Assembly: GCA_963377175.1 (NCBI GenBank)
Contig: CAUJNA010000855.1
Span: 1 to 64,000 of the forward strand
Direction of reading: 5' to 3'
Origin: Effrenium voratum
Taxonomy: Eukaryota > Sar > Dinophyceae > Suessiales > Symbiodiniaceae
Length of the DNA stretch: 64,000 nt
Shown: one piece after another, positions 30,620 to 40,800 of the stretch
Position numbering within the stretch: position 1 is the first letter of the stretch
How the letters are laid out: each line of letters begins with the position of its first letter
Translations under genes and position numbers: made by a program
The notes under the pieces: generated by a model
The model's database searches: none
What the model saw: only the letters and a program-made list of their open reading frames with translations
What the model was told of the DNA's origin: nothing

Positions 30620-32430
30620 GAAGGATCTCCGAGACGGATCTTCCCGCCTCCAGCCCGGTGAGCGCCACTCCTGGGAACAAGAAATTTTCGAGACGGATCT
30701 TTCCATCTCCTGGGAGTAGGAAATTCCCCGAGACGGATCTTCCCGCCTCCAGCCCGGTGAGCGCCACTACCTAGAGGGCTTTTTATTCCAAGGTCCGAGA
30801 CGGATCTTTCCACCTCCAGCCCGGTGAGCGCCTCTCCTGGGAACAAGAAATTTTCGAGACGGATCTTTCCATCTCCGGGGAGTAGGAAATTCCCCAAGAC
30901 GGATCTTCCAGCCTCCAGCCCGGCGAGCGCCACTACCTAGGGGGCTTTTATCCCAAGGTCCGAGACGGATCTTCCCGCCTCCAGCCCGGTCAGCGCCACT
31001 ACCTAGGGGGCTTTTATCCCAAGGTCCGAGACGGATCTTTCCATCTCCTGGTAGGAAATTCCCCGAGACGGATCTTCCCGCCTCCAGCCCGGTGAGCGCC
31101 ACGACCTAGAGGGCTTTTTATTCCAAGGTCCGAGACGGATCTTTCCACCTCCAGCCCGGTGAGCGCCTCTCCTGGGAACGGATCTTTCCATCTCCGGGGA
31201 GTAGGAAATTCCCCGAGACGGATCTTCCAGCCTCCAGCCCGGTGAGCGCCACTACCTAGGGGGCTTTTATCCCAAGGTCCGAGACGGATCTTCCCGCCTC
31301 CAGCCCGGTGAGCGCCACTACCTAGGGGGCTTTTATCCCAAGGTCTGAGACGGATCTTTCCATCTCCTGGGAGTAGGAAATTCCCCGAGACGGATCTTTC
31401 CACCTCCAGCCCGGTGAGCGCCTCTCCTGGGAACAAGAAATTTTCGAGACGGATCTTTCCATCTCCTGGGAGTAGGAAATTCCCCGAGACGGATCTTCCC
31501 GCCTCCAGCCCGGTGAGCGCCACTACCTAGAGGGCTTTTTATTCCAAGGTCCGAGACGGATCTTCCCGCTTCCAGCCCGGTGAGCGCCACTACCTAGGGG
31601 GCTTTTATCCCAAGGTCCGAGACGGATCTTTCCATCTCCTGGGAGTAGGAAATTCCCCGAGACGGATCTTTCCGCCTCCAGCCCGGTGAGCGCCACTACC
31701 TAGAGGCCTTTTTATTCCAAGGTCCGAGACGGATCTTCCCGCCTCCAGCCCGGTGACCGCCTCTGCCTAGGGGGCTTTTATCCCAAGGTCCGAGACGGAT
31801 GTTTCCACCTCCAGCTCGGTGACCGCCTCTACCTAGGGGGCTTTTACCCCAAGGTCCGAGACGGATCTTTCCACCTCCAGCCCGGTGAGCGCCACTCCTG
31901 GGAACAAGAAATTTTCGAGACGGATCTTTCCATCTCCTGGGAGGAGGAAATTCCCCGAGACGGATCTTTCCGCCTCCAGCCCGGTGAGCGCCACTACCTA
32001 GGGCGCTTTTATCCCAAGGTCCAAGACGGATCTTTCCACCTCCAGCCCGGTGAGCGCCTCTCCTGGGAGAAAGAAATTTTCGAGACGGATCTTTCCAGTA
32101 GGAAATTCCCCGAGACGGATCTTCCCGCCTCTAGCCCGGTGAGCGCCACTACCTAGGGGGCTTTTATCCCAAGGTCCGAGACGGATCTTCCCGCCTCCAG
32201 CCCGGTGAGCGCCACTACCTAGGGGGCTTTTATCCCAAGGTCCGAGACGGATCTTCCCGCCTCCAGCCCGGTGAGCGCCTCATGTTAGAATAAAAAAATC
32301 TATAATAGTCCGAGACGGATCATAGTGGAGAGACGGATCATTGTGGAGAGACGGATCTAAAAAAACATATCCTGGCCCGAGACGGATCATTGTGGAGACG
32401 GATCTTGTCGCCTCCAGACCATCCATAGGG
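30620..32430 (+). repeat. GAGACGGATCTT satellite, about 30 units
   Basis: Units of 35-80 bp start GAGACGGATCTT and mostly continue (C/T)C(C/G)CCTCCAGCCCGGTGAGCGCC. Spacers come in at least three types: CACTACCTAGGGGGCTTTTATCCC, CTCTCCTGGGAACAAGAAATTTTC and ATCTCCTGGGAGTAGGAAATTCCCC, mixed along the array. The last units (32290-32430) are shortened to GAGACGGATCA. Single units occur at 58750-58805 (minus) and 63848-64000. Long open frames on the minus strand come from the repeat itself. Confidence 0.95.
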
Positions 32431-32549
32431 AATTATTTGTTCGCATGGACCGAAGTGTTTGAGTGGATCGAGCATGGCTTACACCGTCGCCATGCAGCAC
32501 GCATTGACCGAGAGCCTGCTGCTCGCCATTATAAGAATGCTCCTCGCTT

Positions 32550-33182
32550 CAGTCCGGGATGCTCAGCCGATCCGCAAGCTCTGCCGTGGCCGCGCTTGCA
32601 TTCTCGCACAGCGCCGTAGAAATGCTGTAAAGCAGCTCGCGCGACTGCCCCCTGACCCTCTCGCGCTGGCCCCCCATGAGTCGAGGCCCTTGAGCGCCCC
32701 TCAGATCCTCCCGTCCTCCCACGCGTCGCACCGGCTGCCGCTCCTGCACAGCCCTCGGCTCGGTCTCCAGCGCATGTTGGTCCACAGTCGGGTCTGCTTC
32801 CTGTACGGAGTCCGTACTTGCAGTAGGTAACGTCCACCCAGGGTGGCGCTCCAGAACGGGCGGGTCTTCAGCAGCCCGGTGGCCGGATTCTCGATGACCC
32901 ATAGCGGTCGAAGTGCGCCATGATCTCTTGGGCTCTGAGCACCAGCGCGTCGCCCTCCTCGAGTCGTCGAAGGCGCATCGTCAGAGCTCGGCTGTACTCC
33001 GTGCAGCCGGGCTGGCCCAGACCATGTCAAAGTGCCGGCGGAAACAGCGTGTAGTCCCCTCCGGATGTCGGATCGCGGGCTCAAATTTCGACACGATGTC
33101 CAGGGAGACGACCTCCCACCCGCCGCCTCAAGGCTCGGCCAATCGACTTTGTGCCGCAAAACAGCTCCAGCAGTCTTGGCAT
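32550..33182 (-). pseudogene. Viral-type DNA cytosine-5 methyltransferase
   Basis: Transfers methyl from S-adenosylmethionine to C5 of cytosine. Starts MPRLLELFCGTKSIGRAL at 33182 (motif I, SAM binding), then in another frame GWEVVSLDIVSKFEP, FDMVWASP leading to PCTEYSRAL (motif IV with the catalytic Pro-Cys), WVIENPATGLLKTRPF (motif VI ENP), TPYRKQTRLWTNMRW (motif VIII-like) and LLYSISTALCENA near the C-terminus (about 32600). At least three frame changes. The order and spacing fit phage and protist-virus methyltransferases of about 200-230 residues, not the longer eukaryotic DNMTs. It is unrelated in detail to the methyltransferase inside the retrotransposon at 45-46 kb. Likely part of the same viral gene set as the nearby polymerase. 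Confidence 0.8.
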
Positions 33183-33304
33183 GTTTAACAAGTACCACCA
33201 GCACAACAAAGCACGCACAGGCAAGGGAGCGGCTCAAGCAGTTTCGCATGCTCGGACCAATCTTTTTTTAATCGGAGACAGAAAAGGATGACGAGCCAGG
33301 CAGC

Positions 33305-33703
33305 ATGTGGAAGTTGGGCGAGGGCGCTCCATGCAAAGGGTGGCAAATTCTTGTGCATGGAGCCCGTTTTGGCAGAGCGAAGCTTCGCTGGAAATCCCAT
33401 GGAGCCCAGGGCCTTCTCCGAGGGGCAGCGCCCCGCGTGAGCTTCGCAACCGACGAGCGCTCGGAGCGGGCCGAGACCGATCTGGTCGAGCAGCTGGCGG
33501 CCGCATCCGAGCGCGTCTTCGACGCGAAGCTCACGCCCGAGGCCGTGCGCCAGCGGCTGCTGCCCTCTGTGAGGCAATCGCGCGGCGGCGATTGGATGCT
33601 GAAAGCCAAGCTGCCGGCCCACGCGCGCTTCTGGAACGCCGGCGGCACGTTTGCGGACCGCCCCGCTGAGCTGGCTCGTACTGCGCCGCGCGCGTTAGGC
33701 TGA
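33305..33703 (+). CDS. Family S protein, copy 3 (possibly ssDNA-binding)
   Basis: A 132-residue open frame: MWKLGEGAPCKGWQILVHGARF, an acidic helical centre (VSFATDERSERAETDLVEQL), then VRQSRGGDWMLKAKLPAHARFWNAGG. The last block aligns with KESRKGATFLKCKLDARNVRFWDTDG at 16.3-16.5 kb, with the same spacing from the preceding acidic helix, so these are distant members of one family. The C-terminal strand region seen in copy 1 is missing or frame-shifted. It lies head-to-head with the methyltransferase (122 bp apart). Function inferred only. Confidence 0.5.
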   Translation: MWKLGEGAPCKGWQILVHGARFGRAKLRWKSHGAQGLLRGAAPRVSFATDERSERAETDLVEQLAAASERVFDAKLTPEAVRQRLLPSVRQSRGGDWMLKAKLPAHARFWNAGGTFADRPAELARTAPRALG

Positions 33704-33879
33704 GAGTCCCCGAGCGAGCTCGTTGTGCAGGCGGCTCACCTCCTCCAGAGAGGTCCCCGCTTCAGCGCCTCGGCATCAACGGCGGCCTTCAGCACAGGCC
33801 TCAGCTGCTCGCGGCGCTCCAGGACGTGGGGGCCATTCTGAATTTTTTTACTGAGCAAAAAAAAGGCTGCGGCATCGGA

Positions 33880-34325
33880 AGAAACTACAGCGGGCACTCT
33901 CGAGAAGGTGGCTCCACACGCGATCTGTGACAGGCTCAACCCGCACATGCCGCTCATCAGCCACAAGAGCGCCCGCGCTGGAGCGGCTGATGGCCGATGG
34001 GCTCCCGGCAGGTTCCCGGCGGAGGAGGTCGACATCCAGAACTGGGCGCAAGACCTGCAGCTTAAGCTTCGCAAGCGCTTGAACCAGCGCGCGGCTCGCA
34101 GCGCAGCTCCCGCCATGGCCGAGGAGCGCGGGGAGGAGAGCTGGGCGCCGATGAGAGCAGCTCGTCAGCAAGAAGATCGCTGAGCGGCTGCCGGTCTCGC
34201 TGGCGGCAAGAGCGCAACCCTCGCCGCCTTGGAGCGGGTTGAGAAGGCGCGCAAGGAGCTGGACGAGGCCTCCAGAGAGCTCCTCACTGCGCTGAACCTG
34301 CAGGGCAGCAGCCCGACTCGCTGTG
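33880..34325 (+). pseudogene. Unknown virus-like helical protein, broken
   Basis: Two plus-strand frames: AICDRLNPHMPLISHKSARAG to VDIQNWAQDLQLKLRKRLNQ (33908-34183), and after a frame change GKSATLAALERVEKARKELDEASRELLTALNL ending at the stop near 34325. The second part is a clear amphipathic helix or coiled coil rich in Glu, Lys and Leu. Not recognised. Located between family S and the GC-rich polymerase, so probably a viral gene of the same element. Confidence 0.35.
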
Positions 34326-34454
34326 AATAGAATCCGGGACAGAACAGAAGCCAGGACAGAACGCGACAGAAAAAAGAAGCGCTCGTCCGACCGACTGAAT
34401 ATTTTATTATTTTTCTATAGAAAGCAATTTATTCAGCTCAAACCAATTCGCGCC

Positions 34455-37400
34455 ATGATCTCCGAGCTGTCCGATCGCATCTGGGGCCGCCTGGGGCTCA
34501 GCGCCGTCCGGGCGGTGCCTCGCGCGCTCCTAGCGCCGAGGCCGCTGTGACAGAACTGCGCCCGGACCCGCGAGCTGCGGCTGCGCCCTCTTCCTGGGCA
34601 GCAGGTCTTCACCATCGATGCCATGCGGCTGCTGGTGGACCGGCTCCAAGACCTGCTGGCAATTCGGCTGCCCTTCCTCGCCAAGGTCAGCTTCCAGATC
34701 CTGCTGACGCGCCCGGCTGCGAACGATGAGGACGAGGACAGGGTGGAGCTCACGCTCTACTTCCTCAGGCTGGCGCCGTGGATCGTGAGGCCCGCGTCTC
34801 CGTCGGCCCGCGCCGGAACCATGATGGCGGCCATCAGGACGAAGTTCGAGGTCGCGCTCGAGCGCTCCCGCTTCCCCGAGTCCGACTGGACCGTCGTGGG
34901 CATCACGGCAGCGTATTTGCTGACCGCGCCCTCGCAGCAGCTGGCCGACATGCCCGCGCCCCCGCCGCCCAACGAGGCGGGAGAGCTCACGGTCCTTTTT
35001 TTGCTCGGTCTTGTTGAGCCCTTCGACCCCGAGGCAGCCTTCCAGCAGCGCTCGGGCTCCTTCTTCTACCCCAAGATGAGCCGCCGCGGACGCCGCCCCG
35101 CGGGCTGGCCAGCCCGCTCTGGCCGACGCGGGGGTGGACTTCTCTGGCCTGCCGACGGACCGCCCCGTGGGCTTCGACGACATCGAGGCCTTCGAGCTCC
35201 GCAACGCCGACAGCCTGATCCACAACTTCCAGGCGCTGGCCGGCAGGCAGGGGCTGACCCTGGGAGCCACGCCCGCCAACACCGGCGGCTGCAGGGAGTA
35301 CAAGTGCCCGAGGTGCATGGCCCGCTTCGCCACGAAGGCCTCCTGGCAGCTATCGAGAGATAGCCGAGCGCACTCGGAAAGTGCCGCTGCCCGGACCCGA
35401 GAAGAGCCTGCTGCGCTACAGGGGCAAGGCCTCCGCAGAGCTCGCGCCCCTCACGTGCTACGCGGACCTCGAGGTCTACAGCACGCCCGCCCCGACGGTC
35501 CACATAGCGCAGCAGCAGCCGGCGCGCCAGACCGTCGCGGCTTCTTCCTGCTATGTCGCCGTCGGGCGCTGCGGCTACGTGCCACCCGAGGAGCTGAGGC
35601 TGAGGCTCACGCACCACGAGCGGAACAGCGACAAGTACCACGCCGTCCGCGCCATGCTGAACGATCTTCTCAAGCTGGCCGACCACTACCTTACCTGGAG
35701 ACGCCGAACTAGGCCCGTCAGCATGACCCGGCGGGAGCACAGGGCCGCCACTCACTGCAGGGAGTGCCTCGCGTCCTTCGAGACCGCCGAGAAGAAACTC
35801 CACCACTGCCACGGCACCGGGCAGTATCTCGGGGCGCTGTGCACTCCTGCAACATCGCGGCCAGACGCCCAAGACCATCCCAGTGGTCTTTCACAACGGG
35901 GGCGCTACATCGCCACGATGGGCTCTCCTGTCAGCAGGGCACCGCGCGAAGAGCTCGGCGAGGACAGCGACGAGCGATCAAGAAGGAAGCGAGCCCGAGA
36001 GGCCCATGCCCATGGCCAAGGCTGCGCCAAAGGCCGCGCCCAAGGCCAAGGCCAAGGCCAAGGCCGCGCCAAGGCCCCTCACCGGCTGGTGCGCCCTGCA
36101 GGCCGCGATCAAGCAGGGCGACTACAGCCCTCTGCAAGTCGGGCGAGAAGTGCCTGCAGATGAGCTGGGGCCCGCTGAGGTTCGTGGACAGCATGAACGT
36201 CTTCCCCACGAGCCTGGCCCGGACGCACTGCGACATGGAGCGCAAGCTGCCCATGCCCTAGGCGTGGGAGATGCCCGGTGTGGGAGCAGCACTGCTACGA
36301 CAGCGTGCTGGCGGGAAAAGCGGTGAGCGCAGGACCACCGGCTGGCCGTCAACACCGCCTATCTTATGGGGTGGGAGACCTTCCGCGAGTTCCACGACTG
36401 CTACCTCCACACCGACGTCCTGGCCCTGGCGGACGTGATGGAGAGCTACCGGGACTCCTTCCGGGCGCAGTCGGGGCTCGACCCCATCACTACGTCACGC
36501 TGCCCGGGCCGCCTGGGACGCCATGCTGAGGCACTCGGCCCGCGAGCTGCATCTTCCAGCCCTTCGCTCAAGCCAACAACCCGAGCTGGGTGAGAAGGAC
36601 TACAACCCCGAGGAGCCCGCCAGCTGGATCTCGTACTTGGACTTCAACGCCATGTACCCGGCCGCAATGACGCTGCCCATGACGGTCGCCCTGCCGGAAG
36701 AAAACGCAGCAAGACTGAGCTGGCTGCACGAGACGTGCCTCTGGGCTGAGCTGGGAGTCCGACTCCGAGGAGGTGAGCTACCTGCTCCTCGTGGACTACG
36801 ACTTCCCCCCAAAACTGCAAGATGACTTGGACTGGGCTCCCCCCGCGCGCATGAAGGTCGGGAAGGGCCTGTGCGGGCCGCACACCGCGGACATGGCGGA
36901 GCGCCTCGGCCTCTCCCCGTCGCCCTGCGAGAAGCTCGCCCTTCCTCGGCATGCACGTAGAGGAGGGCGCGGACGGCAAGCGGCTCAAGTTCCTGCGGGA
37001 CGTGCTGGGCGCCAGGGTCTGAGGCTGCACAGGGCCTACCGCTTCGCCTGCAGCCCCTTCATGGCTCATGGAGCTCAAGCACAGCGAGCGGAGGCAGCTC
37101 AAGACGACGGGGAGCGTGGTCGCCGAGAAGGTGGTGAAGCATCCCCAGAACGCCATCTTCGGCCGCTGCTGCATGAACCCCGACAAGTTCAGGAACACGA
37201 ACGCCTACGTGGACCCGGCCAAGTTCGAGCGGGCCGTGGGCAAGAGCTCCGTGACGAACTTCGAGCTCCAGATCAACGACTCCTGGCCTTCGTGGAGACG
37301 CTCAAGACGGACCGCAGCAAGGCCTGCATGAGCGTGCCCACAAGTCGGCGCCCGCACGCTGCAGCTCTCCAAGCTCATGATGGAGAAGGCCTACCACCTC

Positions 37401-37660
37401 CACATGAGGAGGCTCTTCCCGAAGATGAGGCTGCTCTTCACGGACACCGACTCCGTGATGGTGCAGATCTTCGAGCTGCAGGACCTGCTCCACGCCATGG
37501 CCGAGGCGAACCTGAACGGCGCCACCCTCTTCGACGTGGCCGGCAAGTCCAAGGACCCCGAGAGGGACCTGAGCGCGCTCTCCTCACGGTCCAGCCCGAC
37601 GGAGCGCGAGAGAAGCGCAAAATCAAGGGCGCGCCGAAGAAGGCGGTGACCTTTTTTATT
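34455..37660 (+). pseudogene. Protein-primed family-B DNA polymerase, GC-rich copy, many frameshifts
   Basis: The same family as 1-3516 but GC-rich and diverged. N-terminal part VFTIDAMRLLVDRLQDLLAI (34600) and FPESDWTVVGITAAYLL (34870); a CxxC zinc segment CREYKCPRCMARF (35290); exo I CYADLEVY (35457); a Cys/His segment (35755-35815); exo II VFHNGG (35888); FVDSMNVFPTSLA (36180); exo III CYLHTDVLALADVMESY (36400); motif A YLDFNAMYP (36633); motif B NAIFGRC (37150); motif C LFTDTDSVMV (37437). At least ten frame changes. A Lys/Ala/Pro-rich insertion (PKAAPKAKAKAKAAP, about 36010-36070) lies after exo II. Catalytic residues are kept, so the decay is by indels. The end lies just before the retrotransposon's 3' end. 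Confidence 0.85.
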
Positions 37661-37781
37661 CCCGCATGCCACTGTCGTAGCGCCCACTTGGCCAGTTGAA
37701 ACGAGCCAAGAAGGTTTCGGATATTAACGAAACAACCCCAGCCTCCAGCGCTATTCACAGTAGAGGCGAAAAACCCGAAGT

Positions 37782-37798
37782 CCTGTTACGGAAACAGG
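37782..37798 (-). promoter_or_regulatory. 3' stem-loop of the retrotransposon
   Basis: CCTGTT-ACGGA-AACAGG: a 6-bp perfect stem with a 5-nt loop, about 50 nt after the ORF2 stop on the element's strand. In stringent LINEs a 3' stem-loop is recognised by the reverse transcriptase; that role is inferred here. Confidence 0.5.
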
Positions 37799-37848
37799 GG
37801 AACCCAAACAGACCAGCCACCACCAACACAAACGAAAGAACCCACACA

Positions 37849-40800
37849 TCACACATGCAAAGTCGGCACAGGCATGGAGTGAATGTTGCGCGCACCTTGC
37901 ACAGCACTGATGAAGTCAAGCATACTGCCAGTGCAATCACGTGAAATACGCATATTAATGCCAGCAAGTTTGATGGGGCAGCCAAATGAGCGTGGGCTCG
38001 CACAAGAAGCCAGCCTCCCACAAGGCAGCACCGGGCCAACAAGCTTATCCAAGGCAAACAGATGTCTCTTGAAACAGCGAAAATCAGCAAGCGTATTTCG
38101 AGGTATAAGTCTCACCTCTGGGTTACGGCTCTCGTGACACCAAAGTTTATTGACAAGCAAAGGCGGACGACACTTCATGTCAAAAGTGGCGCGCCAGAAG
38201 ACTTCAATCCATGAAGTATCAGACAGGCTCGGCACGGACGTGTGCGGAACCCACTTTAGGGAAGAACACCAAGTTGCCAGCATGCTGACATAGTCAATCA
38301 TCAACCGTGGGCAACGAAGCTCCAAGTCAGGGATCTGGAAGGTTGTCCAGGGTGGCAACCCTCGCAGGGACAAGTAATCCCAGTTTTGACGCACAGGCTC
38401 CACGGCGGAGGCATCAACTGGGTCAGCCTTACTGACATGCTGGGCAACATGCAAGTGATACTTAACCAGCAACGTATAGCTACGGACACACCCACCAGCT
38501 TCGTCGACAAACGTTTTGTGCGGATGAGAAGCCTCCCTCCACTCGTGCAATGCTTTTTTGGCCGCTGCATCAACGATGTCATTATAGAAAGCTTGCCATT
38601 GTGACGTTCCAGAACACGCGCGCCAATTGACATGTCCCTTAACCCAGTGTACAGAACTACCAGGGGACAAACCCTTTGCCGCACCGTAAATCATGCACCA
38701 CAAGTCAACATTTTGGCGAAAGGACGGACACGGGCCACCGCGGTGTAGATGGTCAAGGATGGCCTGGGCTCCATCAACAAACACCTTGCAATCGCTATAC
38801 ACGCTGACCTTGCTAGCGGCTGCAAAGGCAACGTATCCGGCCAACATCTCCGCACGAACCACATTTTGGTTGCTAGTAGGAAGTGCCCCTTTCCAGAACA
38901 GCTCCCAGTCTCCAAACTGAGCAGAATTATCGAAATGAGGCACCTGGATGACAGCAGCAGCTGCCAACCTCCACCACGGTCGTTGTGGAAAACAAGCACT
39001 GGCATCTGTAAAGAGAATCCAAGGCTCCACGACGTTAGTACGGGGTATCACAGGCCATGGCACCCTGTCCAGGAAAGCCAACATATCAATCAAACTTTGA
39101 GCAATGTTAGGCAACTGGGGCCACAAAGTGAAAAGCTCCGAGTGAGCCTCACGGACAGATTCCAATGCAGGGCAAGAGGCAAACCGATGCTCACGGGAAT
39201 CAAATTGGCCACACAACTTGCATCTGTCGTCGGGAGACCAGTGACGATAGAAGTCGGCGGTGAAACTGGCACCGACTTGCACAGCAAACAGGTAAGCAAG
39301 TTCCTCCTGAGTAAGGGACGCATGTACAGCTGCTGATTGAACCCAAATGCTTTGCAAATCCTGCAACGATTTACGATGCGCAACTTTGGGAGCGATGTGA
39401 CACCCCCAAGCAAGTTCGATGATTCTACGGACATGTTTCGAGGTTGAGGTGCTCAAATGCAACTTCACACCTTGCCACTGGAAAGAGTCCCGAAAGCAAT
39501 GGATGAAACCAAGCTTGAGAAGGTCAGCATGGAGAAGTGAACCAGCACCGCTCATCTTAGGGTTTGGGATGGTCAATGATTGAGCAAACCGATCAGCGAA
39601 CATGGGAACGTGGCGACAAAAGTTACGAAAATTCAGGACCCGGTTAAGGGCAACTTGAAACTCGGGGTCAAGGCAACCTAGTGTGGTAGCAGCACCAACA
39701 AGGCAAGGACTGGCACCTTGGGGAGCTTTCATGGCGGCTGCCATTGCCGTTCGCAAATCTGCATAAGCCGTTTTTCCCAGCTTCATCATTTCGGCACCGT
39801 GGAGGGCCTGGGTCCATACCCCTTGTTTAACAAGCCTGGCTCGAAAGCGCCTGCCAGTAGGTAGTTTTTTGATGCGCCAGCATCTTCTTTTCCCTTCCAA
39901 GAAACGTTTGTTGCGCAAAGCCACTTTTTTCTTTCGGGTATAAAGGGTCTGCACACCAAGATTCACCGCATCACGCTTGCAGGGTATGGGAGCTCCCAGC
40001 CAAGTGATGGCGGCAACCTGCTTACGAGCGTCAGACCCGTAGGCCCACGACCAACATTTTTCCGGGGCGAAAGACAGGCGCATGGCACCAGCAAACTGCT
40101 GAAGCTGATCAACCGCCTTTGCAACATGGCACGGTCTGTCACCTATAATCTCCCAATTATCCGCATAACAACTGAAGAGGACGGGCGCAGTGCGCATGGT
40201 AAAGGAAGCAGCTGACCATGACATCACATACATAGCAAGAATACTGAGTGGATCACCTTCTGGGTAACCTGTGGAGGAAACCTGGAAGCCACCTATCCAA
40301 CCATTGATAAACACCGATCTCCCCAGGGAGTGAAGCGCACTCTTCCAGGCATGGAGAATCTGTGCAGGGAAACCAAAGTGTTCGCACAAGGCAAAAACTA
40401 TAGAACGACATAGCAAGTTGAAAGCTTTCACGATGTCGAAGACGCAGCCTGCAACCGGTCTGGCTCCTACGCTGGCTTCCTGCAAGACCAAACTATTGTA
40501 AGTCCACATTACCGAAGTTGGCAATCTCGGGGAGACCAGAGGCAACGAGAATTTGGCACAATGATCAACCAGAACTGCTGTTCGCATACGCGCCCACAGT
40601 CTGTACAATCCGCTGAGAACTGTGATGGGCCTGGTTTGATCCCACGAAATGGAGCCTTCAACTTTGCGAAGCAAAATGACAAAGGACTGCAGCAAAATGG
40701 GCGGCCATTTTCCTCCATGCTCAACAGCTCGAAAAATATCAAGCAGGGCTTGGCTTGCTGCATCGGACAAAAGACGAAGCTCGGCAATGGACCATGCATC

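Noticed and set aside
31014..31590. Minus-strand open frames of 85-169 codons with GKIRLG repeats
   Set aside because: They are the GACGGATCTT satellite read through; no start context or domain, and the frame changes with spacer type.
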